The notes under the pieces were generated by a model. The model did no database searches. It was not told the DNA's origin and was given only the letters and a program-made list of their open reading frames with translations. Source: SB11 sp037968475 (lineage in GTDB: Bacteria; Bacteroidota; Bacteroidia; UBA8524). Taken from it: a DNA stretch of 64,000 nucleotides. Every line of letters begins with the position of its first letter. Position 1 is the stretch's first letter. Location of the stretch: assembly GCA_037968475.1 (NCBI GenBank), contig JBBKVO010000004.1, positions 124,001-188,000 of the forward strand, in the 5' to 3' direction. The position numbers and the translations under genes were made by a program. Of the stretch, positions 26,815-35,800 are shown one piece after another.

Positions 26815-28482
26815 ATGGTGAATAATAAAGATTTTAAAACACATCCTATAGTAAAAATACACCGCCTTTTTTCGAGTAGAAAAAAGACGATTATTTCGAT
26901 ATACTTTTTTGCGTTTTTTGCTGGTATAATACAGCTTTCATTGCCGTTGGGAATACAAACCATTATTAGCTATGTTCTTAGTAATGCAGTATCAACATCT
27001 TTAGTTATACTTATTGGTTTGGTGGTACTTGGGGTACTTGTGGGTGGTATTATACAAATAAGCCAAATGAGGCTAATTGAGAAATTACAGCAAGAACTAT
27101 TTAGTAGTTATGCCCTTGCTTATGCTGAGTTTTTACCCAAAATAGACTTAGGGAAAGCCAAAGCATACCTGCCCCACAAGGTAAACTACTTTTTTGATGT
27201 AGTTACTGTGCAAAAAGGCGTTGCTAAACTGTTGCTTGATGTTCCTTTAGCTTCAATACAATTGGTGTTTGGTTTATTAGTACTTAGTTTTTATCACCCT
27301 GTGTTTATTCTGTTTGGCCTTTTCTTGCTGTTTGTATTGGTTTTAGTTATGCGCTTCTCAGGCCACAAAGGTTTAGAAACCAGTATTAAAGAAAGCGACT
27401 ACAAATACAAAGTAGCGGCTTGGCTTGAGGAAATAACCCGCAACTTATCAGCCTTCAAATTTGCACCATCATCAGTTCTAAATGTTAAAAGAACCGACGA
27501 TGAAACCGTTAATTACCTCAATTTTCGTACGTCGCACTTTAAAATATTAGTGTTTCAATATTGGTGGCTTATTATACTAAAGGTACTTATAACTGCGGTG
27601 ATGTTTATAGTAGGTACTTATTTGTTAATTGAACAGCAGCTTAGTATAGGTCAGTTCATCGCTACCGAAATTGTAATATTGACTGTGATAAGCGCGGTAG
27701 AAAAATTTATAATAAACCTAGAAACCATTTACGATACGCTTACCGCTGTAAATAAACTAGACAAAATACTGGAGTTGCCCGAAGAAATATCAGGCGAAAT
27801 AGAACTAAGTACAGCGGAAAAAGGTATTAGTATTCGCGCCGAGGGTTTATCGTATCATAACGGTATAAAACAAGTAATAGATAATGCTCACTTCTCTATC
27901 ACAAGAGGAAAAAAAGTGGCTATAACAGGAGCGGGTAGTAGTGGAAAATCTACCTTACTGCGCTTGTTGGGGGGTAAAATACAGGATTATGGTGGTACAC
28001 TGCTAATAAACGATTTGCCTTATGCAAATTATACCTACAATTCTATTCGAGCAGAAACAGGTTTATTAATTAGCCACCACGAGGTTTTTGACGGCACCTT
28101 ATTAGAAAATTTGTTGCAGGGTAGCAAACCTATTAGCATAGACAAAATAGTACAAATAGCCCGAGAGATTGGACTTAGTAGTTTGATAGAGGAGGGAAAA
28201 GACGGATTGAATAAATACCTGATTAGCGATGGAAAAAACCTATCGCAAACAGAAATGCAAAAAGTACTGTTGCTTAGAAATTTAATAAAACAACCGCAGC
28301 TATTATTGCTTGATGAACCTTGGCAAGCAATGGATGATAATGAAAAGAAAAAAATACAAGACTATATTTTGAAGCAACTGCCTCAAACAACAGTAGTTAT
28401 AGTGTGTAACGACATTAATTTTGCAAAAAAATGTGATGTTACTTACCAGTTAAAGGATAGTAAACTAGAAATAATAGCTTAA
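26815..28482 (+). CDS. ABC transporter, fused permease-ATPase, with altered ATPase motifs
   Basis: A 555-residue half-transporter: six hydrophobic segments (about residues 25-310) followed by an ABC domain. Walker A is intact (ITGAGSSGKSTLL, about 367-379), as is Walker B with its catalytic Glu (LLLLDEPW, about 496). Three other motifs are not canonical: the Q-loop position reads LISHHEVFDG, the signature reads LSQTE instead of LSGGQ, and the switch-His position reads VCNDINF. There is no N-terminal C39 peptidase domain. It is followed after 1 nt by hlyD-like and then tolC-like genes, so it is the inner-membrane part of a one-operon tripartite exporter. The 208-bp upstream gap shows no clear promoter. 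Confidence 0.88.
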   Translation: MVNNKDFKTHPIVKIHRLFSSRKKTIISIYFFAFFAGIIQLSLPLGIQTIISYVLSNAVSTSLVILIGLVVLGVLVGGIIQISQMRLIEKLQQELFSSYALAYAEFLPKIDLGKAKAYLPHKVNYFFDVVTVQKGVAKLLLDVPLASIQLVFGLLVLSFYHPVFILFGLFLLFVLVLVMRFSGHKGLETSIKESDYKYKVAAWLEEITRNLSAFKFAPSSVLNVKRTDDETVNYLNFRTSHFKILVFQYWWLIILKVLITAVMFIVGTYLLIEQQLSIGQFIATEIVILTVISAVEKFIINLETIYDTLTAVNKLDKILELPEEISGEIELSTAEKGISIRAEGLSYHNGIKQVIDNAHFSITRGKKVAITGAGSSGKSTLLRLLGGKIQDYGGTLLINDLPYANYTYNSIRAETGLLISHHEVFDGTLLENLLQGSKPISIDKIVQIAREIGLSSLIEEGKDGLNKYLISDGKNLSQTEMQKVLLLRNLIKQPQLLLLDEPWQAMDDNEKKKIQDYILKQLPQTTVVIVCNDINFAKKCDVTYQLKDSKLEIIA

Positions 28483-28483
28483 C

Positions 28484-29824
28484 ATGATTGATAAAAAAAC
28501 ATCCTATAATAATTATCAACCAAAATCAGCTAAAGCCCTTTATCGTAGCGGTAAAGAAGCAAAAATAAAATACTGGTTTTATAGCTTTATGGTTTTTATG
28601 GTCATAACCTTTTTTATTCCGTGGACACAACACGTTAGCACAGCAGGAAATGTAACAACGCTTCGACAAGAACAACGACCACAAGAGTTAAATACTGTTA
28701 TTGCAGGTAAAGTAGCTAAATGGTATGTAAAAGAGGGAGATTATGTGAAAAAGGGAGATACCATAATACAATTGACCGAAGTAAAAGATGCCTATTTAGA
28801 TCCTGAATTATTAGAACGAACTAAGGAACAAATTGAAGCCAAGTTGGGCGCAATAGAAAGCTATCAAGGCAAGGCAAGTGTGCAGGGCGAACAACTTATA
28901 GTATTGCAAAAAACGTTAAAGTTTAAAATATCAGAAATAGAAAATAAAATTACCCAGCAGCGGATGAAGATTAATAGCGATAGTATGGATATGCTAGCGG
29001 CTATTAACGATTACAAAATTAAAACAGCACAATACGATAGGCAGCTAAAAATGTACGACAGCGGTTTGGTATCGCTAACCCAACTGGAAATACGAAATCA
29101 GGCCAAACAAGATGCCCAAGCCAAGGAAAATAATGCACAAATTAAGTTTAATAACTCAAAGCAAGAGTTGTTACGTTTTCAGATAGAACAAAACTCAGCC
29201 CGCCAAGAGTATATGGAGAAAATGCAAAAAGTAGAGGGCGATCGTTTCCAAGTATTATCAGAAATTGCTGTTGGCGAGGGTGAAGTAGCAAAACTTGAAA
29301 ACCAATACATGAACTATAATGTGCGGCAAGGGTTGTATTTTATTACAGCACCGCAAGACGGGCAAGTAATAAAAGCAAGAAAAGCAGGGTTGGGCGAGAT
29401 GGTAAAAGAAGGTGAGATGATAGTAGAAATTGTACCCGACGATATGCAATATGCCGTCGAGATTTTTGTGCGCCCAGTAGATGTTCCACTTTTGGCAAAA
29501 GGCCAACAGGTGCAATTTTTATTTGATGGTTACCCCGCATTAGTGTTTAGCGGTTGGCCAGAATCGTCGTTTGGTACATTTTCAGGCAAAGTAGTAGCCA
29601 TAGAAAGTTCGCTAAGTAAAAACGGAAAATTTAGGGTATTAGTAGCCGAAGATTCTGCTAAAAAATCGTGGCCAAAAACCCTTCGTGTTGGTGCAGGGGC
29701 GCAAGGCATACTGCTGCTTAACGATGTGCCTGTATGGTACGAGCTATGGCGAAACATAAATGGTTTCCCACCTGATTTTTACACCCCTAAACAAGCAGTA
29801 GATGAGAATAAAAGTAAATATTAA
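28484..29824 (+). CDS. HlyD family periplasmic adaptor
   Basis: A 446-residue membrane-fusion protein. It has one N-terminal membrane helix (about residues 28-50, YWFYSFMVFMVITFFIPW), the first half of a lipoyl-like domain (VIAGKVAKWYVKEGDYVKKGDTIIQL), a long alpha-hairpin coiled coil (about residues 100-270, rich in K, E, Q), and the second lipoyl half (YFITAPQDGQVIKARKAGLGEMV). It then has a beta-barrel region. It should link the ABC protein upstream to the TolC-like outer-membrane channel downstream, whose start overlaps its end by 23 nt. Confidence 0.9.
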   Translation: MIDKKTSYNNYQPKSAKALYRSGKEAKIKYWFYSFMVFMVITFFIPWTQHVSTAGNVTTLRQEQRPQELNTVIAGKVAKWYVKEGDYVKKGDTIIQLTEVKDAYLDPELLERTKEQIEAKLGAIESYQGKASVQGEQLIVLQKTLKFKISEIENKITQQRMKINSDSMDMLAAINDYKIKTAQYDRQLKMYDSGLVSLTQLEIRNQAKQDAQAKENNAQIKFNNSKQELLRFQIEQNSARQEYMEKMQKVEGDRFQVLSEIAVGEGEVAKLENQYMNYNVRQGLYFITAPQDGQVIKARKAGLGEMVKEGEMIVEIVPDDMQYAVEIFVRPVDVPLLAKGQQVQFLFDGYPALVFSGWPESSFGTFSGKVVAIESSLSKNGKFRVLVAEDSAKKSWPKTLRVGAGAQGILLLNDVPVWYELWRNINGFPPDFYTPKQAVDENKSKY

Positions 29825-31244
29825 CACGATTTTTATTACGTTTCTGTTTGTCTTCTCATTGCCCTATACCGTTATGGGTAATGGACAAGGGGATACTGCG
29901 CTAAAAATGTTATCTCAGCAAGAGTACGTTGATATTATAAAAAAGTACCATCCTACGGCTAAAAAAGTCGCCCTGGTGATACGGCAAGCACAAGCTGAAT
30001 TGATAAAATCGCGCGGTGGTTTCGATCCCTACCTCGCTGCAAAATATCAAAACAAAGATTTTGGAGGAATTAACTACTACAACTACCTAAACACTGAACT
30101 TAAAATACCTACTTGGTATGGTATAGAGATAAAGGCAGGTACAGAACAATTGGGCGGTGGGCGCACCAACCCTGAAAATACATTGGGACAAAGCAGCTAT
30201 GTGGGCATAAACATACCATTGGCAAAAAACCTATTGATGGATAAACGCCGCAATTTGCTTAAACAAGCCAAACTAGGCATTAAACAAAGCGAACAGGAAA
30301 TGGTGCTGCAAATGAACGATTTGCTGTATAGCTCAATGCAAGCTTATTGGAGTTGGGCGTATAGTTACAAATCATACCAATTAATTAAAAACATAGTAGC
30401 TATAAACCAACGGCGTTTTGGATTTGTAAAAAGTCTTCAAATACAAGGAGAAGTCGCTGCCATTGATACCGTTGAAGCACACGCACAGTTATATAACTTT
30501 TTGGTTGACCTAAATGAAGCTGAAGTAAAACTGGCCAATGCTACGCTTGAAATATCTAACTATTTATGGCTTGAGAATAATGAACCGTATGCCTTGCCCG
30601 ATGAAATAGTGCCCGATACCCTTTGGCACATTGCTGATTTTGAAGCACTGGGGCAAGAATTGCTTGATTCGCTTAATTTATTATCTATTAATCAACACCC
30701 TAAGTTACAAAGCTATGATTACAAATTGGATGCACTTGAAGTAGAACAAAGGTTTAGAACACAAAACCTGTTGCCTGATTTTACCGTATCAGCCAATATG
30801 CTTAGCAAAGGCTATGGAAATTTTGATGCGGTAGATAGGGCATACCTTGAAAACAATAACAAATTTGCCATTAACTTTAGCTTACCGCTTCGCTTATCCG
30901 AGGCTAGGGGCGAGCGCAATAAAGTAAATCTTAAAATAACGGAGACAGAGTACGGGCGTGCCTATGACAAACTGGCTATTGAAAATAAAATAGTGCAAGC
31001 TACAAACAGTATGCAAGCCTTGCGAGAACAAATACGACTAACAGAAATTACACAGGCCAATTATAGTAGTTTGTACGGAGCTGAAGATATTCGCTTTGGA
31101 TTGGGCGAAAGCTCGTTGTTTTTGGTCAATACACGTGAAAACAAGATGTTAGATACTCAAAAAAAGCTACTTCAGTTAAAAGCCGATTACTATAAATCTA
31201 TGGCTAGTTTGCAATGGGCTGCAGGAAGTTTTTTTGCAAAGTAG
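29802..31244 (+). CDS. TolC family outer-membrane channel
   Basis: A 480-residue outer-membrane efflux protein: signal peptide (ending YTVMG), then paired long helices with short beta strands, including GRTNPENTLGQSSYVGINIPLAKN and NKFAINFSLPLRLSEARGERNK, the repeat positions of the two TolC half-barrels. It should form the trimeric exit duct for the ABC/HlyD pair. Its ATG lies inside the end of the hlyD-like gene (23-nt overlap). The substrate of the exporter is not encoded recognisably nearby. Confidence 0.9.
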   Translation: MRIKVNINTIFITFLFVFSLPYTVMGNGQGDTALKMLSQQEYVDIIKKYHPTAKKVALVIRQAQAELIKSRGGFDPYLAAKYQNKDFGGINYYNYLNTELKIPTWYGIEIKAGTEQLGGGRTNPENTLGQSSYVGINIPLAKNLLMDKRRNLLKQAKLGIKQSEQEMVLQMNDLLYSSMQAYWSWAYSYKSYQLIKNIVAINQRRFGFVKSLQIQGEVAAIDTVEAHAQLYNFLVDLNEAEVKLANATLEISNYLWLENNEPYALPDEIVPDTLWHIADFEALGQELLDSLNLLSINQHPKLQSYDYKLDALEVEQRFRTQNLLPDFTVSANMLSKGYGNFDAVDRAYLENNNKFAINFSLPLRLSEARGERNKVNLKITETEYGRAYDKLAIENKIVQATNSMQALREQIRLTEITQANYSSLYGAEDIRFGLGESSLFLVNTRENKMLDTQKKLLQLKADYYKSMASLQWAAGSFFAK

Positions 31245-31549
31245 TGAAGCTGCTATATATTTTAATATTTGAAAAATCTGTTGTTGCTTGTGGTTTGGTT
31301 AGTGCATCATACCTGTTTACTGCTTTAATAGGTGGAATCAATGAATATGGTAAGGGCTTAACTTCACTTCTGCTAATTGCTTTTGCATAGCAGCCATTAT
31401 TTGTAATTATCCCTTTTTTATGTGGGCTAATGCTTCTTCAGAGGAGGTATTTGAAAACTCCGCTAATTGGAAAAAGTTTTCAGAAAATATTTATCCATTG
31501 GATGTATAAATATTCCCATCACAGGTTAAGGTTTCTTGGGGTGAGTTAA
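31244..31549 (+). pseudogene. Possible membrane protein remnant with one in-frame TAG
   Basis: Starting with a GTG that shares its G with the TolC stop codon, the frame encodes 48 residues, then TAG (31388-31390), then a further 52 residues to TAA at 31547. Read through the stop, the 101 positions look like one small membrane protein: two hydrophobic stretches (residues about 12-31 and 41-65) and a basic tail (QRRYLKTP, HWMYKYSHHRLRF). Alternatively it is only a 48-residue hydrophobic peptide or chance. No family recognised. Confidence 0.3.
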
Positions 31550-31570
31550 AAAGCACCATACGGAAATCCC

Positions 31571-31719
31571 GATAGGGATGAATCCCTATCTAGTTTTGGT
31601 TTCAACCCGATGTATTTTGCAGTAGGATTAAAATCCTACTCTATAAAAATTACAGTCAGAAGGACGACTTAAGTCGTCCTTCTGACTGTAATTGCAAAAG
31701 CGATAGGTTTCAACCCATC
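31571..31719. repeat. Palindrome cassette, copy 1 (46-bp perfect palindrome plus flanking short hairpins)
   Basis: In the 514-bp gap between tolC-like and oppC-like genes. In order: hairpin GATAGGGAT/ATCCCTATC (31571-31590), GGTTTCAACC (31598-31607), hairpin AGTAGGATT/AATCCTACT (31621-31640), a perfect 46-bp palindrome (31648-31693) centred on GACTTAAGTC, and an imperfect hairpin GATAGGTTTCAACCCATC (31702-31719). The arrangement recurs at 42270-42370 and partly at 60936-61004. The first part of the gap holds the remnant at 31244-31549. Confidence 0.9.
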
Positions 31720-31758
31720 TCACTATCGTAAGTATTTTGAATTTCATTACATTGCAGC

Positions 31759-32853
31759 GTGCAACCAAAAAGCCCTTTTCGTAAAAAGTTTATGCGCAAT
31801 AAACTGGCAGTGGCCGGAGGTATTTTTATTGCTCTTATGGTAGTATTAGCTTTGTTTGCCTACGTTTTTATACCCGATAAAAGCACCAATGCCAATACTA
31901 TGCAACTATCTCTAGCACTACAAAAACCAGGGTTTAGTATGCAGTTTTTTAAAACACCTACGGGTAACACACAAAAAAGCTGGTTTAGCAGAATTTTTAA
32001 CGGAAAAGAAGAAACCTACCGACTAACGCCTATTGAAAAATACACCATTGTAAACGATACTGTTATTGTAAACGAGTATTTGGGTATAGCAGGTATGGAA
32101 GGCCCTGTGGCAAAGTACAGCTTTAAAGAGTTGAGCATAAAAAATGCCGACGAAGTGAGCGAAGAACTCATCACCTCAAAAACATATATACTGGGTACCG
32201 ACCGTTTTGGCCGCGATATGTTTAGCCGCATGGTGTTGGGTTCGCGTATATCATTGGCAGTGGGTATAATATCCGTTGCTATATCGTTGCTTATAGGTAT
32301 AATATTAGGAGGCTTGGCAGGTTATTACGGCGGCAAGGTTGATGCTGTGGTAATGTGGCTTATCAATGTAATATGGTCGCTGCCCACCTTGCTAATGGTT
32401 ATAGCCGTTAGTGTGGCACTGGGCAAAGGCTTTTGGCAAATTTTTATTGCTGTTGGGTTAACCATGTGGGTAGAAGTGGCACGGGTTGTGCGTGGACAGG
32501 TAATAGCACTGCGCGAAAAAGATTTTATAAAAGCTGCGCAAATGCTAGGCTATAAAGATGTTAAAATAATTTTCAGGCATATACTACCCAATATTATAGC
32601 ACCCGTAATAGTAATAGCGGCAGCCAATTTTGCCGCAGCCATATTACTTGAGGCGGGACTTAGCTTTTTGGGTATTGGCGTGCAGCCACCCATACCCAGT
32701 TGGGGCATGATGATAAAAGAGCATTACGGATATATAGTTTTAGATACAGCGTATCTTGCTATAGTGCCAGGGGTAGCCATAATGCTTTTGGTAATGTCGT
32801 TTAACTTTGTGGGTAATGGCTTGCGCGATGCGCTGGATGTACGCATGAAATAA
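31759..32853 (+). CDS. OppC/DppC-like ABC transporter permease
   Basis: A 364-residue inner-membrane permease of the peptide/nickel family. The first membrane helix (about residues 17-36) is followed by an extracytoplasmic insert of roughly 100 residues, then GTDRFGRDMFSRMVLGSRISLAVG, which opens the conserved permease domain. The cytoplasmic EAA loop is EKDFIKAAQMLGYKDVKIIFRHILPN, and EAGLSFLGIGVQPPIPSWG is the OppC signature. Partner permease (OppB), ATPases and binding protein are absent next to it. The likely start is GTG at 31759. The histidine kinase follows 29 nt downstream. Confidence 0.88.
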   Translation: MQPKSPFRKKFMRNKLAVAGGIFIALMVVLALFAYVFIPDKSTNANTMQLSLALQKPGFSMQFFKTPTGNTQKSWFSRIFNGKEETYRLTPIEKYTIVNDTVIVNEYLGIAGMEGPVAKYSFKELSIKNADEVSEELITSKTYILGTDRFGRDMFSRMVLGSRISLAVGIISVAISLLIGIILGGLAGYYGGKVDAVVMWLINVIWSLPTLLMVIAVSVALGKGFWQIFIAVGLTMWVEVARVVRGQVIALREKDFIKAAQMLGYKDVKIIFRHILPNIIAPVIVIAAANFAAAILLEAGLSFLGIGVQPPIPSWGMMIKEHYGYIVLDTAYLAIVPGVAIMLLVMSFNFVGNGLRDALDVRMK

Positions 32854-32882
32854 AAATTTAAGAAAAGAAGGAAAAAGGCTTA

Positions 32883-35800
32883 ATGTCTAAATTTCGATTA
32901 ATAATTACTAACCGTTGGGTATTGTTGGGCATAGCCATATTGCTACTGTCGGTGGGCTACTATATAGATAAAAGCCAAGATGCACGCAAAAGCGATTACG
33001 GCCAAATAACCCGTACCCTACAAGATCATCTTAATGCCAAAGAAAAAACCATTGAAAAACTATTGGCTAATGATAGTTTGCTATACAGCTTTGTGGGCAA
33101 TGGCTTTAACCTTGAAAATAAAAGCACACTAGAGCGCAAAGGCTTAATACTATTGGCGTTTGAAGATTCGTCTCTAGTTTTTTGGTCGTCAAACCTTGTA
33201 GAGCCGCACGAAGTAGCCAAACAAACAACTACCGAGATTGATGTGCTAAAAGCACAAAATGGCTGGTATTTATTTAAAAAGAAAAAAGAAGGCAAATACA
33301 CCTTTGTGGTGCTATACAATTTTTACAGGCACTATCAATACAGCAACCGCTACCTGCAAAACACCTTTGCCAACGATGTAGATATAGAAAACACTGCCGA
33401 AATAAGCAAAGAACCTCTGCAAGATTTTGCCCCTGTGCGCAGCATATTTGGCAAAAAAATGTTCTACTTGGCTTTGCATCCCTTCAACCCCAACTCGCTA
33501 AGTATAACCGTGGTGGTGCTTACCCTTTTGGGCTTGTGGCTATTTTTTATTTTTCTATCCAACCAATACGAGTGGTTTTTGCAGCACAATAATTTTTTGC
33601 TGGGCACCCTGTTTTTTGCGCTGGTGCTGTTTGGTATAAAACTACTGTTGGTCGATTTGCATTTCCCTTCCTTTTTGCAAGGCAGTCAATTATTCAACCC
33701 CGGTGTGTATGCCTCTACAGGCTTGTTCTCGTCGCTTGGGTCGCTATTAGTCAATGTAGTATTGCTATTTGTTTTTGTATTTACGCTATACAAACAAGGC
33801 CTTGCCGAATTAAGCAAAAACGATAAAGAGGCCGAAAAAATTAAGCAGATAAGCTATTTGTTTATCCCCGCATTTTTTGTGCTTATAGTGTTTACCGCAT
33901 TTATTATTAACACCATAAAAAGCCTTATTCTCGATTCTAACATACCTTTCGATATTTCAAATATATTTCACTTCACATGGTTTAGTTTAATAGGCTTGCT
34001 TATTACAGCCCTGCTGGTATCCATTCACTTTTTTGCCAGCAACTTGGTGTATTTGCTCATGGCTAGGTATAAACTAAGCGGGCGCAATTTTTTTCTGTTT
34101 GCAATAATAGCAGTGGCAGGCTATGCAGTGTACCAATTGCTTCGCCATGCTGAGTTTAATACCACATTGCTAATACAAGCACCCGCATACGCCTTTGCCT
34201 TGCTTTTGGTATTGCAGTTGGCCAAAGGCCTATCGGCACCGCAAAAAACATTGGCCTTTGTGTTTGTGGTATCGGTATTTGTGGCTTTACTGTTTTATAG
34301 GTTTAATATTGATAAAGAGCACGAAATACGCAAACTGTATAGCATACAACTAAGCGACTCTAAAGATATTGAGGCCGAAAATATGTTTGTTGATATAGAG
34401 CATCAACTGGCATCAGACCCACGGGTGTTTAATTATTTTGCCAATGCAGTATTTTCAAAACGCGATTTAGAAAAACACATCAAGCAACTCTATTTTTCAG
34501 GCTATTTGGGCAAATACGATGTAGAGATTTTTGATTACGATACACTGGGCAATTTTTATAGAGAGAACAACTACTACACTTACGAGTTTGTAGATAACCT
34601 GTATAACAACTTTGCACAATCAACCCTTAGCAGCTATTTCTACTACATACTATACCCATCAGTACAATATACCTATATAGCCAAATACGATTACTGTACA
34701 GGCACACGTACTATGGGTAGCTTGTACATTCTATTAAAACGGAAATTAATACAAGACCAAAGTTTGTTTTCAGAGCTGCTTTCGCAATCGGGTAGCAATA
34801 GCAACTCACCACCCTATAGATACTCGTATGCCTTATACCAAAACGATAAACTGGTAAACAAAGGTGGCAAGTATAGTTACGCCCTTAATTTTTCAATTGA
34901 TACAACAGGGGGCAAAGAGTTTGTAAATGCCAACGGGTATAGCCATTTGGTAAAACACGAGCCCAATAAAATTAGCGTAGTAGTAAGTAAAAAAGAAGAC
35001 AGCATATTGCAGCCCCTAGCAGTATTTAGCTTTCTGTTTTTAATGCTGCTGCTGTTTATAGCCCTGCTGTTTGTGTATAACAGCATAGTAGTTACCCTGA
35101 GGGCTATGTTGGCTAATTATTCAAACAGATGGAAATCACTATCGCGGTTTTATAAGGTGATGAATAGGTTAACGCCAATTACCAGACCCAAAGGGGTATT
35201 GTTTAGTACTCGTATACAAGTTACCATGTTTGCCCTTGTATCATCCATATTGCTGCTATCGGGCTATATTTTCTTGGGGTATATTGATTATAAATATACC
35301 GAAAGGCAGGGCGACCGCATGGCGCAAAAAATTAAATCGGTAGCGGGCGCTTTCGAAAATCAAGCACAGTTCGAAATGCAACTGATGTTGCCCGATGAGC
35401 TAACCGCATACCTAAACCAAATAGGTGATTTTTACGAAACCGATATAAACTTTTATAATCCCGATGGCGAATTAATCACCTCAACCAAAAATAAAATATT
35501 TACCAGCGGTTTAGTAGCTCGTCAAATTGATGCAGTAGCCTATCAAAAGCTAAAAGTAGAAAAGAAATCGTTTTATATCCATGATGAAAAAATTGGCACA
35601 CTCAACTACGAGTCGGCCTATCTTCCTATATTAGATACGCGGCAAAATGTAGTCGCTTATCTCAATTTACCCTTCTTTACTAACGAAGCCGAGTTGAACG
35701 AGGAAATATCAGCCTTCTTTGTCAACTTTGTCAACCTATACATTTTGTTCTTTATGGTGGCGGCTGTGTTTGCTTATTTTATTACCCAAAGGGTAACAGC

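Noticed and set aside
31571..31719. CRISPR array
   Set aside because: The repeats are palindromic, of varied sequence and irregular spacing, without constant-length spacers or cas genes.
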